Assembly: GCA_032716605.1 (NCBI GenBank)
Contig: CM064569.1
Span: forward strand, 11,935,493 to 11,999,492
Length of the DNA: 64,000 nt
Direction: 5' to 3'
DNA from: Paralithodes platypus
Lineage: Eukaryota; Arthropoda; Malacostraca; Decapoda; Lithodidae
Shown here: piece after piece, positions 21,221 through 31,217 of the stretch
Layout of the letters: every line of letters begins with the position of its first letter
Numbering within the stretch: position 1 is the first letter of the stretch
Program-made: the position numbers and the translations under genes
The notes under the pieces: model-generated
Databases searched by the model: none
Seen by the model: the letters and a program-made list of their open reading frames with translations, nothing else
What the model was told of the DNA's origin: nothing

Positions 21221-22756
21221 TTGCATCCTATACTTCTTCTATGCTTACTTGATTTACATATATTCCGTTTGCTCTACCTCTCTCTATCCTCTAATGTTGA
21301 GATCTTTGCCATTTGTTTTTATAGTTTAAAGCTACGTTGCTAAAATGTTCCCTCCAACTCGTCACCCTCAACCTCCTTCTCATTCTTGTCTCTCATGGGA
21401 GGTGGTTGGTGTTGGGATGGAAATTAACTAAGATTATTAATATATTTTATCACCTGGAGCATTGTCCGCGTCCTTCCCTCTCTCTCTTCCTTTACAGCTC
21501 TACAGAATAGTGTGATTTTTGTTTACCCCTCGGAAATTGTACACTAATCTTCTTCCTATATTCATCGTATGCATTCCTTTTAGCATTTGATATTATTTTC
21601 TTCACTCTTTTTTCATGTCCTTATGTTTTTATTCTTTGCATTTCTAATTTGTCTACGTGTATTTTGTAGAGGCATGATGTATACTTTAAAGCGTAATATT
21701 CTGGTCCTCTTTCTTTTCTTTCACTATAAACGCTTACCTCCTTACTAAGCTTTGTGTTGCCTGTTTATTATGCATCTAACGTTTATTTGTAATCATATTA
21801 TTTCAGTCGCTTTCATCATGGAATCTATTGTACTTTTCTTTACTTTATCTATTGTATTTCCTCTATATATTGTATTATGTTGCCCATGTCTTATACAGAC
21901 CCTTTCAGCAAAGCCCTGCGTTTCGATGCAGTACATTAAAGTTCTCATATTTATTCTCTCTACTGTCAGCCTTGCTTCTTTTTTATCATATTTTCACTGT
22001 TTTATTCATATATTCATCAGAGCTGCAAAGTAGTCTGATCCTGTCATTAAAGTAAGTAATTTCATTTGGGGTGTTATTATTAAAAGTAAAGTAAATTTTT
22101 AACGCTTAAATAATTTAATTATTTAATTCATGTTTTTAACCCAGGGTCAATCTTTACAGTTAATCAGTGGTTTTTATTCCTGTCCACCTTCACCTCTATG
22201 TCATGAGTAGGCTAGTACACCATGAATGTACCAATGCTCAACTATACTGTATATTGGTAAGAACTTATCTCTCCCTTTCTATGTGTTCACTTCTAAAAGA
22301 ATATCTCCACTCATGCTCCTTCCCTCAATGCCTCACTTCGCCACTACACAGTGTATATCCTCATTTCAAAATTTGTCATTCAATTCACTCAATAACATTA
22401 CATCTGTATGCTTTTGACTTTCTCTTCCGCATTAGTTTCGTTTATTCCAGAAAATTATGAAATAGTGTCTGCCTCACCTTTCCCAGTTTTCTGGTTTACA
22501 GGAACATAACGTACACCTATGGATACAAATCTTGCACTCGCAATTTACACATCCATTGTTTTCACACACTTTAATCTGCTGTACCTCAACGAATAAAGCC
22601 AAGCCTTCCTTTTTATTGTGTTTGTACCCAACATCCTAACCAGACTAGACAACCCTTCATTCATCACTTCACAAGTCATGATCATTTACACTATATTATA
22701 CAGAGCTCATTCTCCGAACATCCACTCTTTACTCCCTCACTTTAGGGTTAGGTACG
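21221..22756. other. No gene seen (1.5 kb)
   Basis: Pyrimidine-rich, AT-rich sequence. Frames at 21752-22055 and 22167-22460 are Phe/Leu/Ser-rich translations of T-rich DNA without recognisable family. No transposon ends were identified. Confidence 0.4.
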
Positions 22757-22857
22757 TTTTGGCGCGGCCGTTTGGGCGCCGGCGTTTTGGCACGGCCCTT
22801 TCGGCGCCAACCGATTTGGCCCAAGACTTTTTGGCGCCGCCAGACGTTTGGGCGCCA
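22757..22857. repeat. GC-rich minisatellite, GGCGCCGGCGTTTTGG type
   Basis: Degenerate ~15-bp units GGCGCGGCCGTTTGGGC in otherwise AT-rich DNA. An inverted counterpart lies at 25505-25562, so the pair brackets the jockey-type LINE. Confidence 0.85.
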
Positions 22858-23190
22858 GTAAAATATATAATATATAATATGTAATAATATGTGTAATATG
22901 TTGATTATGTTGATTTATTACCATGCAAAGGTGGACATTTAACAAGAAAGTTAAAACTGTAATATAACTTTTTTGGAAATTTATCTAGATATTAAAACAA
23001 ATGTATCTTTTTTTTTAAACATAAAAACTAAAATCAGGAATGCAGCTTGATTTAGTTCATCTGGTAGTTATGGGCAAGGCTCCTCAGACACTCGATAGCA
23101 CTAATGTTTTCAAATTTAAGAATCAGTTGGATTGGTGGGGGCATTCATCATTGAATTACGCTTTCTATGGATAATTGTCTTCAAATCAGA
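22858..23190. other. AT-rich spacer
   Basis: No frame or repeat recognised between the minisatellite and the poly-T tract of the LINE. Confidence 0.4.
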
Positions 23191-23192
23191 CA

Positions 23193-23223
<31 letters not shown>

Positions 23224-25150
23224 GACAATGAACGGAGGAAGGAAAAACACAGATAAAACAAAAAGGTCCATGTGCCTAAAGGCATCCTCCATTCATAAAA
23301 TGTTTGTAACAACTGGATTTAAACATTTGTAGATTGTAAGTTTGTGGAAAGCAATTCGAGGGAAGTGAATTCCAAAGAGTAGTAGCTCTGGGGATAAATG
23401 AATTCTGATAAGCAGAAGTCCTGCATTGTGGAGGAGAATGTGTAAATTCATGGGCGCTCTCAGCTGCCCTAGTTCTACGGGGAAAGATGTGGAGAGGCGG
23501 CACAATTGAAGCAAGTTCCTCGGAACAATTGCTGTGAAAATCTGTAGAATAATGCAAGGGATGCAACGTTTCTTCGTATGGATAATGTAGGAAGGTCCTG
23601 TGTGATTGCAGGGTTATTGATTAATCTAATAGCTTTATTTTGAATTTTGTCCAACTGCCTCAATGCAACCACTCAACTTCCACCCCACAGAGGTGAACAG
23701 TAATCCATCTGAGAACGCACATGACTTTTATATATCACGGCCAACTGCTCGTCAGTGAAGAATTCTCGAACTCTGTACAGGAGTCCCAGTTTTTTAGAGG
23801 CATTCTTAGCAATGCTTCTAACATAATGTGTCCAGCTCAAGTTAGTAGTTAATGTTACACCGAGAATGTCAATACTAGGGGAAGTGGGAATATTTACATC
23901 ATTAAAAAATATGGGAGTCAGTGAGATTCTGTCGGTTAGAAAATTGAATGTACTTGGTTTTCTGTGCATTAAAGGAAACTAGATTCTTTTGTCCCCATCC
24001 ATTAATTCTAGAAAGGTCCTGGTTCAGAGAAATTGCAGTGTTTATTTTTGAATTTATAAGATCGGGTTGGGTGAAAGAATTGGTAAATGTGAAGCAACTG
24101 TGGAGTGTTGAGTCATCTGCGTAGGAATGTATTGGATTATGAGTGGTAGATATGAGATCATTGATATGAATGAGGAACAGAATTGGGGCCAAAACTGATC
24201 CCTGGGGAACACCAGCATTTATTAAGTGAAATTGAGAATAAAGGCCATCTACCATTACACATATTTTTCTGTTATGAAGATAAGAAGAAATTAGTGGAAC
24301 TAATGATGCAAGGCCGTAGTGTGACATCTTCGACAATAAGGATTGATGCCAGACTCTATCAAATGCCTTTGATATATCCAGTGCTATAGTATGTGTTTCA
24401 CCATGTTGGTCTGTAGCTTGGTTGATTTGATGCGTAAGAAGGCAAAGCATGTCTGCAGTTGATCGACATCGTCTAAACCCATATTGCCTATCACTGATTA
24501 ATTTATTATTCTCAAGATGCTTAATTATGTGATTATTTAATATAATTTCAAAGACTTTACCAAGAGTGGAAGTTATAGCTATTGGTCTGTAGTTTGATGG
24601 ATCTGAAGAGGCACCTTTTTTAGGAACTGGATGGATGTTTGCTTCTTTCCAGGGTACTGGGAAGCATGAGGTATGAGTACACAGACGGAAACATTTTGCC
24701 AATACAGGAGCGAGCACCAAGGAGCAATTCTTAAGTACTATTGGAGGAATTTCATCTGGGCCAGGAGCCTTATCTACCGAGAGATTCTGCAAAATAGTTT
24801 TGACATGTCTGGTGTGGATCTTAAGTGAGGGAATTTCAGGCGAATTAAAATTAAGTACAGGGACATCTTGATTTATTTCATCTAAGGTTGAGTTGGTGGA
24901 GAAAATATCCGCAAGAAGGTTAGCTTTACCTCGTGGGTCACTTACAAGATTGCCAGTCGGAGATTTTAATGGTGGAATGGATGAAGCAGTAGTGAAGTTG
25001 GATTTAAATGAGTTAAGAGTAGACCAAAATATTTTGTTATCATTTGGATTATTTAGAAGTTTATTTGCCTGCTTGTGGAGAAAGTTTGATTTAGTTAGGT
25101 TTAATACAGTTTTGGCATGATTTTTGATGTTCCTAAAGTAATTAAAGGCT
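23191..25150 (-). pseudogene. Jockey-type LINE, 5'-truncated and frameshifted
   Basis: A T-run at 23191-23219 is the A tail of a minus-strand LINE. Frame 24792-23902 carries the RT: KAPGPDEIPPIVLKNC, YRPIAITSTLGKVFE, DRQYGFRRCRSTADM, LDISKAFDRVWH, AGVPQGSVLAPILFLIHIND and the catalytic YADD. Frames 23969-23673, 23672-23475 and 23566-23276 continue the C-terminal part (QMDYCSPLWGGS, then QLDKIQNKAIRLINNP, ending ATTLWNSLPSNCF), each separated by a shift. Upstream coding similarity extends to about 25150. It resembles the better copy at 60034-62247 but is a distinct subfamily. Confidence 0.85.
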
Positions 25151-25504
25151 TCATGTGTTTTTGATCTATATTAGGAATAGCCATATTAGGAATGGCAGCT
25201 ACAGTAGACTAGCGTGTGATATGTCTGTCAAACATTCACTAACTACCGGTACTACAGTCGGTGCCTCTTGAGTCATTATGGTGGTATTTTTATATAAAAG
25301 ACGTGTGGCCACGACCCTCCCGGAAGATCAACTGAGAGTAGGGAGCAGCTAAGGCGTCAATGTGTACCTATTATTTACGTTTCGGAGGTTCATTGTTCTG
25401 TCCGAAAGTTTATACTAAGCCAGTATTTGTGGATCGAATGTTCTCATTAATTATTTAGCTATGTGTACTGGCTTTGTTACATTATTCCTAGCCTTTAAAC
25501 TGAT
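25151..25504. other. No gene seen
   Basis: Unique sequence between the LINE and the right GC-rich minisatellite; no recognisable frame. Confidence 0.4.
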
Positions 25505-25562
25505 ATTTTGGCGCCCAAACGGCCGCGCCTAAACGCCGGCGCCCAAATGGCAGCGCCCAATC
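25505..25562. repeat. GC-rich minisatellite, inverted counterpart
   Basis: TTTTGGCGCCCAAACGGCCG and GCGCCTAAACGCCGGCGCCC are the inverse complement of the units at 22757-22857. Confidence 0.8.
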
Positions 25563-25732
25563 GTCCCATTCCGCTCACTTTATGTAGTTGCCCTTCTCTT
25601 TACCCATACCTAAAATGTTCTTCCTGATCATTACATAGCTTATGCTGTGGACGGCTGCCACTCTGTACCTATGCCTTTCAACTCCAATATTCCTCAGGGG
25701 TCTGTCCTATTTATATCCCAGTTTCATATATA

Positions 25733-25737
<5 letters not shown>

Positions 25738-25800
<63 letters not shown>
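25738..25800. repeat. (TA)n microsatellite
   Basis: Uninterrupted TA run; translated frames across it are artefacts. Confidence 0.95.
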
Positions 25801-25803
<3 letters not shown>

Positions 25804-25999
25804 TATCCATTCATAAGATGATGGTTCTACCCTGCACTGGTTACCAGCAGATGAAGTAGATGCAAGCGCTAAGAAGGGTTGACCATAATTGACAACCACC
25901 AGGGATTATGTTCTTGAAATATGAAGAATGATGGCACTCACTGCTAACAACATTACTGCAATTAGACAAACTCTTCCATTCACCTTCAAACTATAAATG

Positions 26000-26197
26000 A
26001 ATCCGTGAGAGCATTAGATCTATCCACACCTCAATCCGTGAGAGCATTAGATCTATCCACACCTCAATCCGTGAGAGCATTATATCTATCCACACCTCAA
26101 TCCGTGAGAGCATTAGATCTGTCCACACCTCAATCCGTGAGAGCATTAGATCTATCCACACCTCAATCCGTGAGAGCATTAGATCTATCCACACCTC
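26000..26197. repeat. 33-bp minisatellite, six copies
   Basis: Unit AATCCGTGAGAGCATTAGAT plus CTATCCACACCTC, six copies with two substitutions. As 33 is divisible by three, both strands stay open (11-residue repeats such as EVWIDLMLSRI), but no protein outside the array continues the frame. Confidence 0.95.
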
Positions 26198-27094
26198 AAA
26201 AGCACCTGTATCTGCTTGATCTACTCGCAACTGTACCTTCAGAACTAGTCATGAGGCCATAGCATGTCAATCATATGATCGGTCAATTATCTTCAATTGG
26301 AGCCGAAATACCCTTGCTGTTATCAATGCCTTTAATTATCTATTTTTGTCTCTACATACTTGCCACAATCTTTCGTTTGACTATCACTCCGATTTCAACA
26401 TTAGTAAAACAAACATTCCTCTTACCTTAGTATACTCTGTATCTCTCTTCTCCATGATCCTTCTGGAGGAAACCCATTACCACTCTTGCCAAACTAGTTT
26501 ACCGGAAGTTAAGCATTTTCAGTTTTAGTCAATGGGTCAGGTAGCAAGACAATTATTTGTTTATGTTTTATTGGAAACTGTTTGCAATTGTTTGGTGCTT
26601 AGTTTCAATAGGCTAAATGTTGTAATACATTTAGTAAAGTAATACTTAAGTGAGTGGGATCGAAAAGAAAGGACAAAAAGTAATATAAAGCTAGAACTAA
26701 ATATCATCTGGTATCTGTTACTGATATCAAAATAATAATGGTTGTTTGAAATTAATACACTTATATTTTATATCCTAAAGGAGAGATTCATAGAGGGGGA
26801 TACCATTGTATATGTTGATGAAGGAGACAAAAGGCAGAGTTGCCCGTACTAAGTGTCCACGCCCCAAAAGTTGAAAGAGTGACAGATAGACAAATTCAAG
26901 GTACGTTAAACTAAACAAATCTGGACACACGGAGCTTGAAGTAGTTTATGTCATAGGATGAAGGGAAGACAGATTGAGCGAGAGAGTTTCAGAGCTTATT
27001 GCTTGAGTAGACGAAAGCCTGGAAAATCGGTTCACTCTTGGGTTAGAGAGTTAGGCAGAATAGGGGTGAGAATGTGTCTAAGGGGTAAGGGTAT
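26198..27094. other. No gene seen
   Basis: AT-rich unique sequence; frame 26346-26528 has no recognisable family and no transposon termini were found. Confidence 0.4.
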
Positions 27095-27475
27095 ATTTAC
27101 TTATTAGTATTTCTGTAGTTTCTCCCCCAAGACCCCCATCAAGCTTAAGAAAACAACCCCAAAATCCCCCTTCTAGATAAATGTGTACATTTTTTGGTAG
27201 AAAAATTTCCCGGCCGAAGGCCGGTTACTCTGAAATTACCGGCTCGCTATCGCTTGCCAGGAAAAAATCGACACCTAAATGACACGCAAGGCCTTATTTT
27301 TTATACAGAAACGGGCTGAAATGTCATAAAATCGCTAAACTAATGGGTCGAACGTCACAAAATCTGAAAACTAATGGAGCTAAACATGAGATAATAGGGG
27401 GCCAGAAAACTAATGGAGCTAAACATGAGATAATAGGGGGCCAGAAAAAGAAAAACAACAATACCCCCTTAAGGC
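27095..27475. repeat. MITE, GCGAGCGATAGCGAGC family, with internal duplications
   Basis: Carries CCCCCATCAAGCTTAAG, GGCCGAAGGCCGG, GGCTCGCTATCGCTTGCC and ATCGACACCTAAATG. A 37-bp block (AATGGAGCTAAACATGAGAT...) is duplicated at 27383-27450. CCCCCTTAAGGCGGGATTGT is duplicated at 27464 and 27507. TTAA lies inside the right repeats. Confidence 0.7.
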
Positions 27476-27557
27476 GGGATTGTTGTTAAAGAAAAACAAC
27501 AATCCCCCCTTAAGGCGGGATTGTTGATAAAGTCACCATTAGTCTGTGCTCTCTTCC

Positions 27558-27658
27558 TGAAGGGTCAACGGCTTTTTTTCGCTTTCTCTTCTTTTCTCCC
27601 TTTCCCTGGCTTGTATCCATTCGGCCCCATTCAGCCAACTATTTTAAGACGTTTACCC
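27558..27658. repeat. Left part of fold-back MITE split by the LTR element
   Basis: CTTGTATCCATTCGGCCCC and TTTTAAGACGTTTACCC match 39154-39524. The MITE resumes at 35967 after the LTR element; the target ACCC is present on both sides. Confidence 0.85.
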
Positions 27659-27883
27659 TGTGACGTTAACCACTCCGTTAGAACCGCATGGCTTGTCCTA
27701 CAGTGACTCGCTAGGATCCCCAGGGCAGTGGATGTGGATACAGTTGATGTATTGTTGTGTGCTTTATTTCATATGAAAGCTTGTGTCATGGGCAGTCCAG
27801 AAAGGCTCTTTGTTTTCACCCATGTCAAGGCTTTATATATTTAATTGCAAAGTATATGTTATATCATTAACTAGTAATGATAG

Positions 27884-27915
<32 letters not shown>

Positions 27916-29472
27916 TATAACAGAGTGTGGGGAGGTGCGCAGTGTTTTGCTATACTCGATGACGTCATAGCTGGCTGGCCTCTTGGAGGAGTTTTTTATC
28001 ATGCTTGGTGACATCATGTTTGGCTGGCTTCTTTGTCATTGGCTAGAGGACTTGTTACCCCTTTTTCTACGCGGTGCGAGCTAGTGCTAGTATATATACA
28101 GCTTTCTCGCCACTCTCTCCCTCAGATCTGGTTTCTAGAATGCATCCCTCTTATCCCTTTGATATCTGGGTCCCCTCTCCGCACCTGAGAACCTTTTCCT
28201 CTGCCTATCTCTCTCATTTTCCATATCTTTCACCACCTTTTATTAATATTATACCCCCTCTGGTTAACTCTGCTGCAAAATCATCTTCATGCTGGCCAGT
28301 TGTATTGTGCATTAAGGTCTTATATAACCATGTATGTTTAGTTGTTAAGATAAGTTGATCACGAAGCATTGGTTGGCATTCATATTGTTCAGTACCGCTT
28401 CCTATAATTATTAGTGTTCTGCTGGATTAGATAATGCTAGACTAGGAGTCTGATACTATAAGGTATTGTTTCCGATGGGTGCTGGCTTTAGTTAAAAGCT
28501 GCACGACATACCTGAGAACTGGAGTTGATTGGGTAAGTTCTAGTCTGTGTGCCATTGAGAGTAGAGCATGCACGAATGAGGGCTTTTTGCCTATACCATT
28601 CTGCACTGTTCTAAGCTCGTTGTTTGTCTTTGAGGTACGCCAGGAGAACGCTTAATACTTCGGTATTAAGGTTTCTCAAGAGAGCAACCCTTCATTATAA
28701 CGTAATATTTGACGCACAGACTTGAGATTTGCACTAGGCTATGCGGCATGCCATGCGCACCAGTATCTCGTATCATTGACTCTAGCTAGACTTTATCAGT
28801 CACAGTAGACATTAAGTATATTAAACCAATTACTCTTTTTATGCATACCCGTTTATGATTACACAAGCATTTCACAGCCTAGTTTGATGTATTGAGACAC
28901 AAACGACTTAGGCTCTTTTTGTTGATAGGAATACTGCATTGTCGTGGCGATTATTATTGTTGTAGCGTTTAGGATATTCTTGGCTCCGACTGCATTATAT
29001 CTCCTGCCTTTTTGTGTGCATAGCCTGCACGAGCATTGTTCCGCTGCCTGCCTTTTTGGGTTCCATTTCCGATTCGAGCATCTTGATAGCATCTAACATT
29101 TAAAGAAGATTCCTTGTTGGTGTTGAAGGACTTTAGTGCACTTTCTTTCATGCAGGAGTGCCTGACATTTATTGATTAAAGTAACGTAAGCTGTAACTTC
29201 TCTAACCACCTTACTTTGCATACCATAACCAAGCACCTTCGGTTATAGGTAGTAATAGGCTGTTTTCACATAACATTAAGCCTAGAGTAGACGCACATTT
29301 ATTGAGAGTTTAATAACCTATTATTGCATATAGAACTCTGGAGAGTATTTGTGTTCTTTGTTCACTGGGAATATACATCAGAGGTTGGATCTAGCGCTTT
29401 CCGTTGTAGCATTTATGCCATTACTAGTCCAATGAATAAGAACCCTGATATATTTAAACCTCAGTCGTAACA
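27659..29472 (+). repeat. 5' LTR
   Basis: 1814 bp, starts TGTGACGTTAACC and ends CAGTCGTAACA. Contains a (GA)n tract (27889-27914), a CRE-like TGACGTCA (27960-27967) and a TATA box (28090-28098). Frames inside (28074-28358; minus 29092-28859) are conserved in the 3' LTR only because the LTRs are copies; no protein family is recognisable. Confidence 0.95.
27960..28098 (+). promoter_or_regulatory. LTR promoter: CRE-like palindrome and TATA box
   Basis: TGACGTCA at 27960-27967 is a consensus CREB/ATF site; TGACATCA at 28009-28016 is a one-base variant, intact as TGACGTCA in the 3' LTR (34514-34521). TATATATA begins at 28090, well placed for a U3 core promoter. Binding is inferred from motif only. 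Confidence 0.5.
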
Positions 29473-29474
29473 AA

Positions 29475-29492
29475 TGGCGACCTTACCTAGGA
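29475..29492 (+). other. Candidate primer-binding site
   Basis: TGGCGACCTTACCTAGG begins 2 bases after the 5' LTR, the standard place for pairing with a tRNA 3' end (TGG pairs with CCA). The tRNA was not identified. Confidence 0.6.
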
Positions 29493-29689
29493 TTTGGTGA
29501 ACCTACATTTATTAGCAGGGAACATTTGTTGTTTTGGGGAATATTTTGCGGGGATCAGCAAGAATAATTTTTTTTTGCAACATAGTATAGCCCATGAGTA
29601 TTTCCGAGAATTTGTGTGTGTATAATGAGGTATAAGAGTTTGGGGTGCTTCTTTTCTGAATATTGAGGTGGGAATTTTTTGTGAGCATC

Positions 29690-31075
29690 ATGTCTTATAC
29701 CGGATCAGAGGAGAATGGAGACACAGTACGTAATGTCGAAACTGAGGAACAACAGTATGATGAAATGGTTAATCAGGTGAACTGTGAGGAGGATGCTAGG
29801 ATATTTTTGCAATGGCCTGTTACTGCCGAGCGGTTGGAGGGTATGGATCGGTATGGTCTTCAATGCCTGGCCACAGCTATCGGTCATGCGGGTACTAGCA
29901 GCATGACCAGGGATAACTTGATAACGTGTGTACTGGGCAGGGTGACTGGTGAGCGAGATTGGTTGAGTGCTCAGAGCCCTTCGGCCATGCTTCCCCTACA
30001 CTCGACTCCCAGCCATCCCAGTAGGTTGCCGACCCCGAGTACGCTTCCACAGTTGGGTGGTGACTGGCAGGGTGGGTTGCCCTGGGGGGGACCACCGGTA
30101 ATTTCAAACATTGTAGCACCTTCACCTCCTCAAGGGTTAACTCCAGAATTATTGCTTCAGCTCGAATTAGCTAAGCTTCAGCAGCAAATAGAATTAGCCA
30201 AGATAGAAGAGAGAGCCAAGCTAGCAAAAATCCAAGATGATTTAGAGTCGACTAGGTACTGTGCCGACATGGACGTAGAGAAGTCGCGAGTAGAGACAAC
30301 GGGACAGCGACTTGGGGCTGGTAACCGTGCTCATGATCAATCTCTCTCGCACTTATTGAAACTGGTTCCGGTGTTTGATGAGAGTGGTGTAACAGAATTG
30401 TTCGCACGCTTTGAGAAGAAGTGCCAGGAACACCAGTGGCCAGAGAATAAATGGGCAGCACTTGTATCCTCTAGATTAATAGGTAAGGGTCTTAAAGCCT
30501 ACGATGCGTTACCTTTGGAGTCATGTATTGTGTATGAGGATCTCAAGGAGGCTGTCCTGAGGGCTTATGAACTGCAACCAGAAACGTACCGTTTGAAGTT
30601 CCGGGGTCTAACTAAGGGAAGAGATAGCACCTTTTTGGAACACGCCCGGGACTTGTCCGATGCTATGGGGAACTGGCTCCGATCTGAGAGGGTAACAACA
30701 TTTGATGGACTTAAGTAGTTAATGATGTTGGAGCAGTTCTTTAAGAGCACGGGCGGTGATCTAACTTTGAACTTGAAGGAGAAAAACCCAAGAACTCTAG
30801 TCGAAGCAGCAGAAATGGCTGATCGACGGCTGTCGTTGATTCGGGGTTGCGGGTCCTCACAGAAGTACGATGCAAGTGCTAGGACCGTTATCCTCTCCCT
30901 CCCCGTAGCAATGACACATTTAACTCCTTCAGACATATTATGTTCCAATAAGTCCGAGGAGGCGGGAGCCCCGGGATCATTGCCACTGCCCCGCACTACA
31001 CTCACAACAACACTGCGGCCGTTAGAATTATCGGAGGTGAATGAGGTTGCCACCAACGGTTTTATCGTATGGTAA
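29690..31075 (+). pseudogene. gag-like polyprotein, interrupted by one in-frame TAG
   Basis: ATG 29690 starts MSYTGSEENGDTVRNVETEE. A coiled, Lys/Glu/Gln-rich stretch (LAKLQQQIELAKIEERAKLA) precedes a capsid-like domain: LLKLVPVFDESGVTELFARF, then WPENKWAALVSSRLIGKGL and YRLKFRGLTKGRDSTFLEHA. TAG at 30716-30718 is followed in the same frame by MMLEQFFKSTGGDLTLNLKE and PRTLVEAAEMADRRLSL, the usual end of such capsid domains. Either it is a single nonsense mutation or a readthrough site. The product would form the particle packaging element RNA. The zinc knuckle lies in the next frame, after a +1 shift. Confidence 0.8.
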
Positions 31076-31095
31076 CTTATCGGATTTACTGAGCT

Positions 31096-31217
31096 CATAT
31101 GACGCAAAATCGCGTCATAAACTTATTGGAGAGGTATAGAGATAAGTACATATGACGCGATCGCGTCATATGAGTTTTTGGTTCACTCTCCCATATGATG
31201 CGATCGCGTCATATATG
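31096..31217. repeat. Cluster of three TGACGC/GCGTCA palindromes at the gag-pol junction
   Basis: Site 2 (31149-31172) is a perfect 24-base palindrome with half CATATGACGCGA. Site 1 (31099-31118) has arms ATGACGC/GCGTCAT around six bases. Site 3 (31192-31217) is a near-perfect version. They lie about 45 bp apart between the gag stop and the zinc knuckle. The first ATG of the long pol frame (31152) falls inside site 2. Confidence 0.85.

Noticed and set aside
21752..22460. Hydrophobic frames suggesting membrane proteins
   Set aside because: Phe/Leu/Ile-rich translations of T-rich DNA, overlapping frames, no initiation or splice context.
22748..22945. Frame with repeated APKRLAAPK-like residues
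   Set aside because: Translation of the GC-rich minisatellite.
28074..28358. Frames conserved in both LTRs
   Set aside because: Conservation reflects the recent common origin of the two LTRs, not selection on protein.
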